Origin: a virus
Virus record (IMG/VR): IMGVR_UViG_3300020157_000007
Location: 1 to 38,553 of that record
Direction: 5' to 3' (one strand)
Length of the DNA: 38,553 nucleotides
The translations under genes and the position numbers were made by a program. Of the stretch, positions 22,920-35,100 are shown in pieces. The notes beneath the pieces are model-generated. The model ran no database searches and was not told where the DNA came from. It saw nothing but the letters and a program-made list of their open reading frames with translations. Each line of letters begins with the position of its first letter. Within the stretch, counting starts at the first letter, position 1.

Positions 22920-24004
22920 GAAAAACCCTCGCCCAAGCCAAGAACTCCACGATCCCGCAGGCAATCGGTCTGGCCACCTGCGACGAGCGTTTTCTCCAGC
23001 TGCTTAACGAGGCTCAGGCCCGCTTGGCAGACATGGGTAAGTGGTGGGGCACGTACAAGAAGTTACGCGTCTGCGTGACCGCCGGCTGCATCACCTGGCC
23101 TCGGGAGGTCAAGACGATCGAGGCGATGAACCTCTGCGGCTACAACATCCCCATCCAGAATCAGTGGTACGAGTTCCAGACGGACACCCGCGCACCGCGC
23201 ACCGGATGCGGCCGTGAAGGATGCGAGCAAGACCAGTTGCTGGATCGCGGCATGGTGACGCAGTTTCGGGACTCGGTTGGCAACTGCTACATCAGGGTGA
23301 CGCCGCAGCTCTCAGCTGATGCCGGTAAACGCGTGCTTCTCCAGGGGCTTGATCCCAATGGGATCCCAATCCGTACGTTGGACTCGGTCACCGGAGAATA
23401 CGTCTGGGGTGAGTACGTCACGCTTCCAAACCCCTCTATCACGGCCTACGTCCGGACAAGTAATCGGTTCAAGCAACCGGGTCTGACTGGCGCCCAGAAG
23501 CCGCTGACTCAAGGAAGCCTGACGATTATTGCGGAAAACGACACAACTGGTCTATTAACTCAGGTCGCAGTCTGGGGCCCGAGCGAGCAGAACCCTGAGT
23601 ACCGTCGCACCTACCTTATCGGGATGCCCGAGGTGTGCGGTGGGGCTAATTCGTGCAGCACCACCCAGGACAATTGCTGCATCGACAACGGAGACGGCTG
23701 CGTGCCAGCAGACGAGACTTGCACCAACACAGTTGTGGAAGCGATCGTTCGCCTGGACTTCATACCGGCAATCGTTGATTCAGACTGGCTGTTTATCGGG
23801 AACCTCCAGGCGATCAAGCACATGATGAAGGCGATCCAGAAGGAAGACCGGAATCAGTACACCGAGGCTGAGCGCGAGATCCAGCTAGCACTTCGGTCGC
23901 TTCGGAATGAGCTTGAGGCGTACAGCCCCAACGAGCGCAGCGTAATCAACGTGCAGCCTTTCGGGTCTGCTAAGATTCAATATCGGTTCGGTGGATTCAT
24001 CTGA
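22916..24004 (+). CDS. Cysteine-rich tail adaptor-like protein (362 aa)
   Basis: The N-terminal helix (FLQLLNEAQARLADMGKWWG) followed by a beta domain (KLRVCVTAGCITWPREVKTI) resembles the start of podovirus head-tail adaptors or tail tube A-type proteins. The long C-terminal helical part (NLQAIKHMMKAIQKEDRNQ to LRSLRNELEAY) also fits. It has 13 cysteines, six of them within about 30 residues (NSCSTTQDNCCIDNGDGC and neighbours), which looks like a small disulfide-bonded loop region. It lies in the tail operon with ATGA and TGATG junctions at its two ends. The adaptor call is tentative; a minor tail protein is the alternative. Confidence -1.
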   Translation: MRKTLAQAKNSTIPQAIGLATCDERFLQLLNEAQARLADMGKWWGTYKKLRVCVTAGCITWPREVKTIEAMNLCGYNIPIQNQWYEFQTDTRAPRTGCGREGCEQDQLLDRGMVTQFRDSVGNCYIRVTPQLSADAGKRVLLQGLDPNGIPIRTLDSVTGEYVWGEYVTLPNPSITAYVRTSNRFKQPGLTGAQKPLTQGSLTIIAENDTTGLLTQVAVWGPSEQNPEYRRTYLIGMPEVCGGANSCSTTQDNCCIDNGDGCVPADETCTNTVVEAIVRLDFIPAIVDSDWLFIGNLQAIKHMMKAIQKEDRNQYTEAEREIQLALRSLRNELEAYSPNERSVINVQPFGSAKIQYRFGGFI

Positions 24005-24468
24005 TGACTGAGGAGCTTCCAGTAGCCGTGCAGCCTGTTACGTGGTTGGATTTTCTAACCGACGACGGTGTTCTGCTCGACGATCGTCTGGATCGCTGGG
24101 AGGCGTTTGTATCCGACAAGCCACAGATCGAATGCCCGCTGACGCATACTTACCCAGAAGGGTTGTACGTGCGGGAAATTTTCGCTCCAGCCGGGTCGAT
24201 TATTACCAGCCTGATTCACAAGTTCGATCACCCGTTTTTCTTGCTTCGAGGAAAGCTGACGGTGATCAGTGAAACCGAGGGCCTGGTCACCTACACGGCG
24301 CCGATGTACGGAATTACCCTACCGCAGACACGAAGGGCAATTTTGATCCAAGAGGATACGGTTTGGGTAACTGTCCATCCTAATCCTCTGAACAAGAAAA
24401 ATCACGAAGAGATACGCAACGACCTTACTTACGTGAGGTCTAACAAATACTTATTATGTCTTGGGTAG
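24004..24468 (+). CDS. Cupin-fold small protein (154 aa)
   Basis: Residues 70-130 follow a cupin-like pattern: ITSLIHKFDHPFFLLRGKLT with two histidines, then YTAPMYGITLPQTRRAILI and TVWVTVHPNP. I recall this as a recurring phage protein in tail gene clusters. In other cupins such histidines bind a metal or sugar, but here the role is unknown; a virion component or saccharide-binding accessory to the tailspike is possible. It starts inside the upstream stop (TGATG) and overlaps the next gene by 13 bases. It has two cysteines. Confidence -1.
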   Translation: MTEELPVAVQPVTWLDFLTDDGVLLDDRLDRWEAFVSDKPQIECPLTHTYPEGLYVREIFAPAGSIITSLIHKFDHPFFLLRGKLTVISETEGLVTYTAPMYGITLPQTRRAILIQEDTVWVTVHPNPLNKKNHEEIRNDLTYVRSNKYLLCLG

Positions 24469-25214
24469 GAACAGCAATAGGAGTTGGAGCCATCGGCTCA
24501 TTGGCCGGAGGTGCCATGTCTGCATCGTCTGCTAGCGCCGCACGCCGACAGGCCGCCGACGCAGCAAACCTTCCTGGAATCAACATTGGATCAGCGCTTG
24601 GAGAATCCTCATTGAACGCGCCGCGTGCCCGTGAAATGGAGGCTCAGCGAAATGCGGTCAGTCGCGCCCAGTTGCTGGAATCGCTCGGAATCCAAATCCC
24701 TGGATACCAAGAAGGCCAAGCTCAGCGCACTCAGAACGCGATGGCATTACTCCGTGGAGAGCTTCCTCCGGACGTGCTAGCTCAGGTTCAACGCAAGGCC
24801 GCTGGTAAAGCTGTTCAAGGGGGTTACGCAGGAAGCGCAGCTGGAAGAAATCTCGTGGCGCGAGACATCGGTAGGACCAGTTTTGATCTTAGTAATCTTG
24901 GAGGGCAACAATTTGCTAATATTATCGGCACGACTCCAATGGCCCCGTTAGCCAACTACGAATTTACGCCGCAACAGATCGCCTCGCTTCGTGGAGGTGA
25001 GCGTGGCGCCCAGCAGCAGGCACTGCTTGGAGTTGCTGGTATGCCGAGCGCAAGTGGAGTCGCTGGTCAGGCATTCGGATCTCTTGGATCAGGGTTAACC
25101 AACCTTGGATTCGCGCAACTGGGAGCGCAAACTCGCGCTAATGCTGGCATGAGTGGTGATTGGGATTATTCAACCGGAATGCCGACAGGTTACGGTCGCC
25201 AAGGACTAAGCTAA
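24456..25214 (+). CDS. Probable internal virion (ejection) protein with membrane-active N-terminus (252 aa)
   Basis: The N-terminus, VGTAIGVGAIGSLAGGAMSASSASA, is a glycine-zipper hydrophobic helix typical of small podovirus ejection proteins such as T7 gp14 analogues, which insert in the host envelope. The rest is alanine-, glutamine- and glycine-rich and helical. It lies directly before another ejection-like protein and the giant protein, the usual order for an internal core. It contains no cysteine, unlike the tail proteins upstream. The start overlaps the cupin gene. Confidence -1.
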   Translation: MSWVGTAIGVGAIGSLAGGAMSASSASAARRQAADAANLPGINIGSALGESSLNAPRAREMEAQRNAVSRAQLLESLGIQIPGYQEGQAQRTQNAMALLRGELPPDVLAQVQRKAAGKAVQGGYAGSAAGRNLVARDIGRTSFDLSNLGGQQFANIIGTTPMAPLANYEFTPQQIASLRGGERGAQQQALLGVAGMPSASGVAGQAFGSLGSGLTNLGFAQLGAQTRANAGMSGDWDYSTGMPTGYGRQGLS

Positions 25215-25220
25215 AATTTT

Positions 25221-26180
25221 ATGGCAAACCCCTTCTCAGGACTCGAAAACATCGGGCAATCGTACCTCCAAGGCGTGCAGCTGGCGAATCAGCGGCAGTA
25301 TAGGGAGGAAGCAGCAGCGCAGCGTGCTGAAGATACGCGGGTGCGAGGGCAGTATTATCAGGACCTCGTTGATCAGCGGCGGGAGGCGGCGGCGTTGGCG
25401 GCGCAGGGGCGGACAGATGAAACGACGCGGCGAACTGCTGCGGACTTGTTAGTAGCAAAGCAGCGTGACGACACGCTGGCACTTCGCTTTGGAAAAAGCC
25501 TTGTTCGTGATGAGAAAGGAAACATTGACCTAATTGGATCTGCCACCAAATTCGAAGAATCTGAAAGTCAAAACAAATTTTACGAAACCGCTGGATTAGC
25601 CGCAGCCCTTGGAAAACCACTAGAGGGAATTGACGAAAAAATCACTAGAACCAAGGCGTATCAGAGTGGAGTGGCGCAGGGGATGGTGGAAAATCTGAAG
25701 AACGAGACTACGCTTCAACGGGTTCTGGCGTCGCAAGGGATGCTTACAGTGCAGCCGAAAGCGCTGCCGGCAAATCTTGAACCATCAATTAGCGGGCCGT
25801 CGCAGGACACTGAGTTCAACGTGTTGAAAGAGACAGGGCAAACACAAGGTGTCCCTGAAACTTTAATTCAACCGCCTGCAAGGACTGCTCCTCAAGACGT
25901 TCCAAAGGGATATCAAGATACCAACCTTGGAGGCAGAATAGTCCGGATGAAAATACCTAAATCCGAAGCGGTAAAGGTTGATCGCCCGTACACGGTAAAC
26001 ATTCTGGACGATGCAGGAAAAATCCTCAGAACGATCAAAATGAGTGCCGAAGAGTATAGTGCTTACGAGGCTAAGCAGGCGTCGATTCCATCTGGCGCAC
26101 CTGCTGTCACAAACTCTGCTCCCAAGCTTCCAGGGTTTAATTTTAATATGAGGACTGGTGGTTTTGACCCTTATAATTAA
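25221..26180 (+). CDS. Probable internal virion (ejection) protein (319 aa)
   Basis: A glutamine/arginine-rich coiled-coil region (residues 20-85, with QYREEAAAQRAEDTRVRG and following) precedes a proline-rich flexible section and a small beta part (RPYTVNILDDAGKILRTIKM). I do not recognise a named family, but a coiled, cysteine-free protein between a membrane-active protein and a giant protein fits the second component of a T7-like ejection set. It starts six bases after the previous stop and ends six bases before the giant gene. The ejection role is inferred from context. Confidence -1.
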   Translation: MANPFSGLENIGQSYLQGVQLANQRQYREEAAAQRAEDTRVRGQYYQDLVDQRREAAALAAQGRTDETTRRTAADLLVAKQRDDTLALRFGKSLVRDEKGNIDLIGSATKFEESESQNKFYETAGLAAALGKPLEGIDEKITRTKAYQSGVAQGMVENLKNETTLQRVLASQGMLTVQPKALPANLEPSISGPSQDTEFNVLKETGQTQGVPETLIQPPARTAPQDVPKGYQDTNLGGRIVRMKIPKSEAVKVDRPYTVNILDDAGKILRTIKMSAEEYSAYEAKQASIPSGAPAVTNSAPKLPGFNFNMRTGGFDPYN

Positions 26181-26186
26181 TTCATC

Positions 26187-29100
26187 ATGCCACGTATTGT
26201 TAAAATTCCAGGCGTTGCCGAACTCTCGTTTCCTGATGATCTCGGTGAAGACGCAATGCTTGAGGCGACTAAGAGTTTCTACGAGCAGTCTAAGCAGGGT
26301 GCAATAGGGGCCGCTAGTTCTGCCGCAGTTCGTGAGCCTGCGCGCCAAGTCGGCGGAGCAATGAAGGCTCTTTCGCGACTTGGTGATTGGTTTCAACCGC
26401 CTGACTACAATCCGGAGACCGGAGACCCTATTTGGCAGAAAGCTGAATCAACGTTTTTTGGACCTGAGACCACGGTTCCGGTTGAGAAGCCGGCGCCGGT
26501 CCCCATCGAACAGACGGGTTTGTATCAGGCCGGCGAGTCACTTCAGCGAGGTGCCGAGAAGATGTTCCCGGTCAACCCGTTGCGCTCGGAGGATTTTCTC
26601 ACGCAAGTGGGCTCTGGAATTGGATCACTGCCGACCTCGATAATCCCTTACGCCGGACCGTTGATCTACGCAGCTAGTGCTGGTGAAGATGCCGCTGAAA
26701 AGGCTGGTCGATTTTACGACAACAAAATCTCCGAGGCGATGGCGTCTGGAAACCGCGCCGAGGCAGATCGTTTGCAGGAGGAGAAGAAATATCAACAGGC
26801 GCTTCAATTTGGAATCAACGCGCCGTTAGGCTATGCGACCGAACGCTTCATGGGCGTCGTTCCAGGTCTTAAGAAAATCACCGAAGGCGGAGGAAAACTA
26901 CTTCCTAAGCTCGTAGCTGGACAGGCAGTTGATAACACAAAGAAAGTTGCAACCTTCCTTACTAAGCAGGGGTTAAAAACCGCAGGAGGAGAATTTCTTC
27001 AAGAAGGTTCGGAGCAAGTAGGCGGAAACATCGGAGAAAAGTTCTACAATCCGGATGCTGAATTTACATCTGGAGTCTTAGATGCGTCAGCAGCTGGAGG
27101 AGCTGTTGGCTTCCTCGCCTCCGTGCCATTGAATTTGCTTGGGTCTAAGCTGCGGAAGAATCGGCTGGATAAGCTTCAGGAATTCCGAGATACCAGATTG
27201 GCTGAAGGGCCGCTGTCGGGTCAGCAAGTCAGCGAAATCAATAAAAGGATAGTCTTAGGACAACCGCTAACAGAGGGTGAGCCAGGAGCTTTTTTAAGCC
27301 TTCTGAGCGACGATCCATCTACTCAGTCTTCAGTCGGAGGAAACAACGCTGAACTCCTCCCCAACGCCACAGCCACTCTCGCTGGCATCAACTCCGGCGG
27401 CGCGCCTTCTGGACGGATTAGCATCACGCCACCAGAGGAAGGCTTGACTATTCCGGAAATGCAGCTGGAGACAGAGGCTGCCGGGGAAGAAGCAACTCAG
27501 ACGCCAGTTGAAACTGTTGCGCCCGTTGGTCCAATCACCCAAGAAGCGACAGACCTTCTCAGTAAAGTTGATGCCGGTGGTGTTCCGATGTCCGTCACGG
27601 CAAACCTGGAGCGGATTGCTAACGAGAATGGCATCACGGTTACCGGCGCTGATACCCCGAACACGATCATTTCGCAGCTGCGACAGAAGCTAACCCCAAC
27701 CACCACCGAAAATGCCGTTCAAGAACAAGGCGCAGGTCAAAGCCTGCTTCGCGCAGAAAAACCGCAACCCGAAGTCCAAATGGGACTGTCAGAAGTGGAT
27801 CAAGGAGGGCGGCCTGCCGAAGGAGCAGGGGCCGAAATCCAAACGGAAGTACAGCCGCTGACGATCGAGGAGACCAACGAGTATAACAGGATTGTTGACT
27901 TACTTAATGGAGCGTCTGCATACGATATGCTTGAGGAGGAGCAACTAAACCGCTTCGAGGAACTCGCCGGCCGTGTTGGCGAGCTAGAGCGGGCGGGCTT
28001 TGATTTCGATGAGACTACGGGGTGGACTAAGCCTGGGGTCACTCCCGCTGCTACTGCACCTGTGGCGCCCACGATTTTTCCTGAAGAGACCACTCAAGTT
28101 AGTGCGGAACAGCAGGAAATGGAGCGACTACGTAAGATTTTTACTGGTCCTCCGAGACCGCTTTCAGTTCCGGAGACGGTGGTTCCTGCTCCCGCTCCCG
28201 CAAAACCTCGTTCCGCAACAAGTTTGGCTGAGATTGGTGAAATTGGCGCCGCAACGGGTGAAAACTTAAGGGAGACTTTATGGAACGCTTTCTCAACTGG
28301 CCAAGGTCCTAAAATTACCTCGGAAGATCCTGTCGTAAAGAACGCGAAAATTGTTGCCAACAAAACCGGAGCGACGATTCAAAAAGCTGATTTCCTCACG
28401 TTTGCTGACGAGTTTTCAAAAGCCCAGAATCCGGCCGATAAAATTGCTGCGATGCAGAGCTTAGCAAACAAAGTATCACCAGCACGCCCCACCCCACCAA
28501 CGCGCACCGTCGTACTAACCCCAGGTGCGGTTACGGTAACTCAGACTCCGGTTAAGCCTACCCCTCCTGTACCCGCTCCAGCTCCGGCTCCATCAACCAT
28601 TTCCGATGAAAACCAAACTCTACTCAAAAACATCGGCATCATCGCAAAATCCAATGCGGACGGCACGATTTCACTCTCTGGCGGGACGTTCAGATGGAAA
28701 GACGACATTAAAGAGTTCGGAGGACGCTTTGCGGATAAATCGTGGCGAATCTCTGCCGATGGGTTTGGAAAATTCATCGAACGAGCAAGACCTAGTGCAA
28801 CAGTTACTGTCGGACAGCCAGGTGGCCGACCAGCTTACGTCGCCGATTCTGGCCTCCGAAAACTCCGAGCGGATGCTGACAACCGGCCCGACCGAAGCGG
28901 ACTTGATGGAGGTGTTGGGAACTATGTCGGTGAGGATACGCAACAGCTGATACGCCAAGGGGAGGCTTTCGGTATCCCCAGCATCGTGATTGACGAGCAG
29001 ATTGAAGACGTGGCGTTGATGGTCCAGGCGTATCGCCAAGGGCGACCGCTCTTCATGCTCTCCAGCGCACCGGGCACTGGTAAGACGTTCGTGTTGGGCG

Positions 29101-32100
29101 CGGCGATCCGAGAGCTTCGTCGCTCTGGCGCTAAAAAGATCACCTACGTAACGCTGCGAAAGGAGTTGATCACGCAGATAAAGCAGGATCTGAAGGACTA
29201 CGACATCGGCGACGTAAACTTTATCACCTACGCGGAGATGAAGGACCGCCCCGCAGAAGCGTCCGACGTGCTAATCTTTGATGAGGCTCACGCGATTAAG
29301 AACCTGTCAGGCGACGGATCTGAACAAGCCAAGAAGGCTCAAGAATGGATGTCCCAGACTAAGTTCCCGGTGCTTTCAACGGCCACGCCATTTGAAAACC
29401 CAGTTCAGGCTGCGTACCTCGCTAGCACCGGCATATTTGAATCGTTTGGTGGGTTTAAAAACTTCGCCCTGGCCTATGGAGCGACATCAGTAAACACCGG
29501 CAACGACACGATCTTGGTTTGGAGACGTACTAATACCAGCGACGCCGACCAGGTGGCTGCGCGGAATTTCTTCAAGAAAGAAGGTATCTTCACAGCAAGA
29601 AAGACTCGTCTTCCAAAGGACCAGGTGGACTCGCGCCTGGTGAAAGTTACGGCCGATAGCGAGTACACCAAGATGTACACGGAGTTCGAGAAAGCCGTTG
29701 AAGAGAACAAAGGTTCCTTGGCTGGATTCTCAAAGGCTTGGATCAAGAACTTCCAGAAGCGTATCTTGGAGGCGTCCAAGATCAACATTGCTATCAACGA
29801 AGCTAGCAACGCACTCAAGGCCGGGCGCTGGCCGATCATCTTTGTTGAGACCAAGGCGGAACGGAAGATCGACATTCCGAGGCTGATTGACCTTGAGGCC
29901 CAGTGGCGTCGCGAAACAGATCTTGCGCGTCGCATGAACGAGCGTGGCCCGAGTCGGGCACAATTTGGCCTGCCTCCGATGGGCATCACTGACGTGCTAG
30001 CCTCATTCATGGAAGAGACAGGCATCTCAGTGATTGAGATACCGTCTGCTGAAGACACGATCAAAGCCAAGTTTGGAGAAGACAATGTCGCGATCTTCAC
30101 TGGATCTGTAACACCCGCCAAAGCTCAAAAGAATCTCGATAAATGGCGCGGAAATAAGCCAATGGTCCTGGTCGCCACTATGGCCAAGGGCGGCACCGGA
30201 CTGTCGTTGCATGATAAGGTTGGAAATCACCAGACGACCCAGATCAACGTCAACCTGCCATGGACCGCCACTCAGGTGGAACAGGTGTCGCTACGGTCCG
30301 CACGGTACGGACTCAAAGGTATAGCGCAGATGCAGTGGCTGTTCGCGGATAACATTCCGTTTGATCGCGAGTTGGCTCAGCGAGTTGGCTCCCGCATGGC
30401 TGATATGGGCGCGCTGGTTCACGGCGAACTCCCGACGACAGCTGCGAGCATCCAGAACTGGAACTTTGAAGATGATTCGTTCTCAGAGGCCAATGCTGAC
30501 CAAGCCGACAAGAATGATCTGATTAAGCAGGAGCAGCCGCCGACGCCTCCGGTGGCTCCCACACCTGCACCCGAACCTGCCGCACCGCCCGTCACTGCCC
30601 CTAAGAAGCGCTACAAAGCCCGTGAGTGGGCGTCCAAAGGAGACATCCTAGATGCCATCATCAGCCTCGGTGGCGTCATGTCTAAGTCTCAGGCCAAGAA
30701 GGAAAAGCGCCTAGAGAAGATCAAGGACCTCTACGACGATGCCCCAAGGCTCGATCCGTACTTCAATAAAATCTTTGGAGGAAGGTCACGCGGTACAGCG
30801 AGCCGAAATCAGCCAGACCAGTTGCTCGCAGAGCTTGCCACAGAAAACCCTGGCAAGTACGGGGACATGAGCGTGCCTGAGTTCTGGGCTGAAGTTGAGA
30901 AGGCTGCACGGGGCCGCAAGGGGGACGTGGTCGCAATGAAGCAAGAGGCTAAGGCCGCCGCTGCCGGCGCCGAAGAAGCGATGGGCCTCGACGCGTTCTT
31001 GCAGGCGCAGGATGATGCGTTCGTAGATTCTCAAACCGAGGGGATGCAGAATGCTGGAGAACCAGACGGACCTGTTCAAATCTCAGTCGGAAGTCTTGCG
31101 ATCGGAGACAAGTTCTCTGTCCAGGGCGAGTCGTTTGAGGTTACAGCTGTCACTCCAGATGGAGAGTACACGATTCGTGATGGCGACAAATTTGGAGTTC
31201 AACAGCTGACCGAATACGACACACTGTTTGTCGATGAACCTCCTGATCGCGGAGGCGGAGATGCGTTTGAATTTCCTACCGAAGGGCCGGCTGCGCCTAC
31301 CGAACGTAAGCCCCGTCTCGCAGCTGGACAGAACCAGGGAGACTTAATCTCCAGCACACAGGTCGAAGACTTTGCCCTGGTTGGAGAGAAGGGTGTAGAC
31401 CTCGAAGCTCGTAAGCAAAAGGCCCAGGCCGCCGCTCGTGCCGCTGCTGAAGCTAAGGCGGCCCAGGAGAAGGCGCAGACGCAGATAGACCTAGGCGACG
31501 CCGTCGCCGAAGCCTCCGACGCGATCGCCCAGTTCGTTGAGTCTATCACCCCCAAGGCTGGCATCACCGAGGGCCCCACCCCAGAGGAGTCTGCGCGCCG
31601 GGTTCTCGAAGCCCTCGTTAATCTGGCATCCGTCGCGATTCGAGCCGGCGTCCGAAACGCATCGCTATGGGCGACCAGCTTGCAACTGAAGCTCAGCCCG
31701 GCGTTGCAGTACGCCTGGGACCGCGCTCAGGGATCTACGGTTGAGCCCACGCCAGAGGTTATCGCTGATGTTTCCAGCCTGCCCGAGCGGGTAAATGGCA
31801 GCGACTTCGGCATGATCTACAGCACGCCTGATAAGCCGGTTAAAACCAAGCGCGGCGCCTTCGAGGACACTGTCGCCGGTCGCCGTTCCAGAACTCCCGA
31901 GGTGCAGAAAGCCGGTGTAAAACTGGCGGTTGATGCGTTTAACGAGGCGGGGATTAAATTCCGCCAGGTGGCAGACGGGTTGTTCGCGCCGGTCGATGGA
32001 GTTAACCAGGAGGATGCTGGAAGAAAACTGATCGAGGTCGCTAAGGCGAAGATCGCAGAGGCTAAGAAGCAAGGCCGCAGCGATACCATAGCGGAACTGA

Positions 32101-35100
32101 TTCAGTCGCTACGCAACGACTTCGGTGCCTCCGAGGCATTCAGCCTCGATACCCGCGATGAACTCTATCTGATCGGTCAGTCCGAGGCGTCTGAGTTCGG
32201 CAAGAACCTGGCGAGCTTGAAGGCATCGGTGAAGGACTTCGTGGCCGTTGCTCGCAACGTGCGCGGATTCCTGACATCGGCCATCTACGACAGCTTTAAT
32301 GGTGAGAGCGTCAAGGGTGTGATGGACAAGATTATGACCGAGTTCCGTGGTCAGTTCACTGAAGCGGAGATCCAGAAGATCGTTGGCGAGAAGCCTGACC
32401 TCCAGGAGATGCTGAATCGGTTTGGAATCTTGGCGTTAGCCGATACCGGCGGCCGTGTGTACCGCACTGTCCAGGCGCGTCTGACGACCAAGAAGCCGAC
32501 AACCCAGAAGGCAAAGGAGCAACGCGCCCTTGAGGATGAAGCTATCGACCAGATTATCGAGAACGCTTTAGCCCTCGGGGTTACCGAGCCTCCCCAGCCT
32601 CCGAATCGAAAGCTCACTCCCGACGAGCGCCTCGCGCTGATGACTAAGCCTGCGACCCAGGCCAAGGTCCAGAAAGCCACCGAGGATGCAGTCAAGCAGG
32701 CCGAGTTCAACGCTGGATGGGCGGTTATGATGGCCAGCGCAGCCGGCAACGAGGAGCTTAGTGCTCAGTACCAGGAAGCCAAAGACGCCGGAGAAGAGCC
32801 TGATCCAGAGGCGATCGAGGAAGGTCTCGACCTCCCGAAGTACGCTCACTGGCGCACGATCCGCGACGGGTTCCTGAACTACTCGCCGACCACCCTGAAA
32901 CTCGCCCAGGACGTGATCCGTGGCCGGTTCAAGGGCACGCAGTTCGGAACCAAGAAGGTTGCCCCTCCGGCGCCTGCCAAGATCAACCTCGTTCGCCTGG
33001 TGCAGTCTCCCAACGCCGAGATGAGCCGCGTGATCGGAGAGCAGCTGACCGCTATCGAAGGAGTGATGGACCTGGCCGGCGCGTCCCCCGAGGCCAAGGC
33101 CCGCGTGATGCAGATGGTTACAGCCAATGTGGGTTCTCAGATCCAGCTGGCCCGCCAGCGCGTGCTGAATAACTTCCTGGACGTGAAGGCCAAGACTGGC
33201 CCCACAACCGCGAGCGATAGTCTTCAGCGGCTAATCAACGCCGGCATCACCGAGGATAAGCGCTACCAATCTGAGCCCACCCGTAAACTCCTGAAGCGCG
33301 TCGCCAAGACCTACCTGACTGCCGATGAGCTTTCAGGCATGGCGACCAAGACTCGGGCCGAGAAGCTCGCGTTCCTCACCGGCAAGCTCAATCAGATCAC
33401 GGCAGCTGAGAATCTGAAGGATGAATGGATGCAGGGTGCGGTCTGGACTTACCTGACTGAGCGGATGATGGAAGCTGAGAACGCAGCGGTATCCCAGATC
33501 GTGGGCGCCAAGGACGTTAGCTTCGATCCAGCTCAGCCGAAGACCGACGCACAGCTGGCGGCCGACCGGGCTAAAGCTGTCGATCGCTTAGCAGGCGGTA
33601 TCCGTGCCGGCCTGCTGGACCAGCGCATCGCTGAGAGCGTCGCTAAGAACCCCGCGTTGCAGCGGCTGGTTCCCAAGATGAGTGACCTAGTGAAGCGGGT
33701 TCTCAACACCCCGCAAGCTGGTCAGGCAAAACTGGCCCAGGCGTTCTCAGAGGCTCTACTGGCTGAACTTGCAATCGACCAGGCGTTGGCCGACAAGACG
33801 GGCCTCGCGCTGGCCAAGGCATTCCAGGTGAAGTTTGAGCGGGCTCGCATCCAGGCACTCGACTTGGCGGTGAAGAATCTCACCCCGAAACAGCGTGAGG
33901 AAGTTGGCCCAGGTCGCCCCCTGTGGCAGAAGATCGAGGAGTTTGTGAACGCAGGAGGCATGAACTCAGCGGCGCTACTACAAAGCATCGCTAAGAAATC
34001 AGGCTGGAAGGTGCCGACCGACGAAGAGGTTTCCCGCCTTCGAGACCTGGCGCGGCTGGAGCAGGAACTCAGCACGGCCAGTGAGGAGGAGATTAAGTCA
34101 GGCCAGACCGACGAAGATGTTGCTGCTAAGAACGCTGGCCCACGCCAAGACATCATGCGTGAGATCCAGATGCGCTGGGCGCGGATGACTATGCCAATCC
34201 GTGGCAACAAGCAGAACTTGGCCAGGGCGATCAACGAGGTCACCTCGGCTAACCTGCTGTTCAAGATGAGCTTCATCGCTAAGCAGTTGATGGACGTTGC
34301 TACGCAGATGTTCTACTACACGCCGACACGTGCAGTGGGGACGGCGGTAGAGCGGTTTAAGACTAGCCGCGATCCAAACCGAACGACTCGCCTGTGGAAG
34401 GATACCAGTAACGCGCTCGAAGACGCCTACAAAGCGCGCTTCAAGGCGCTCAACATGGCGCTGACGTCAGCACTGGAGGCGGCCAAAGGTCGAGCCGAGA
34501 AGGATACCATCATGGGTATCCAGAGTGGTATTCGGGCGCTGGACCGCCTTAACGCGCAGGCAACCGAGTATTACAAGAAAGGCGACTACGCACGCGCTAC
34601 TGTGGCTCGCCTTATTAGCCTCACCCAGTTGGCTTTCCGGTTCGCTTCATCCCTCGACGCGTTTCAAGGGGTCCTGGCCGAACAACAAGAGATCGGAGCA
34701 TGGACAGAGTCCCAGCTGCGTCTTCAAGGGATGGCGCCTGAGCTGGCTCGCAAGACCGCCAAGACGATCATTGGAGACGCGATCGTTGAGTACGCGTTAG
34801 CTCAGTCCGTTATCGCAGACGACCCTAATATCTCACCGAAGGAGCGCCGCGCAGCCGCATGGAACGTCGTGCGTTCCCGGCAGTATCAGCGGATCAAAGC
34901 CGCTGGATTGGATGCAGGCGCGCTCAAAGAGATTACACAAGATCTCCGGTCAACCATCGGTTGGAACATCGAGGAGACCTCAGGTTTTGGTGGCTTGATC
35001 GGTAAGGGTATGAAGAACGCCAGCGAACTGATGGCTAAAGTTGGTATTCCTAATCCTGTCGGTCGGTTCTCGAACGCGATCGCCATCGGCATCAACCGGG

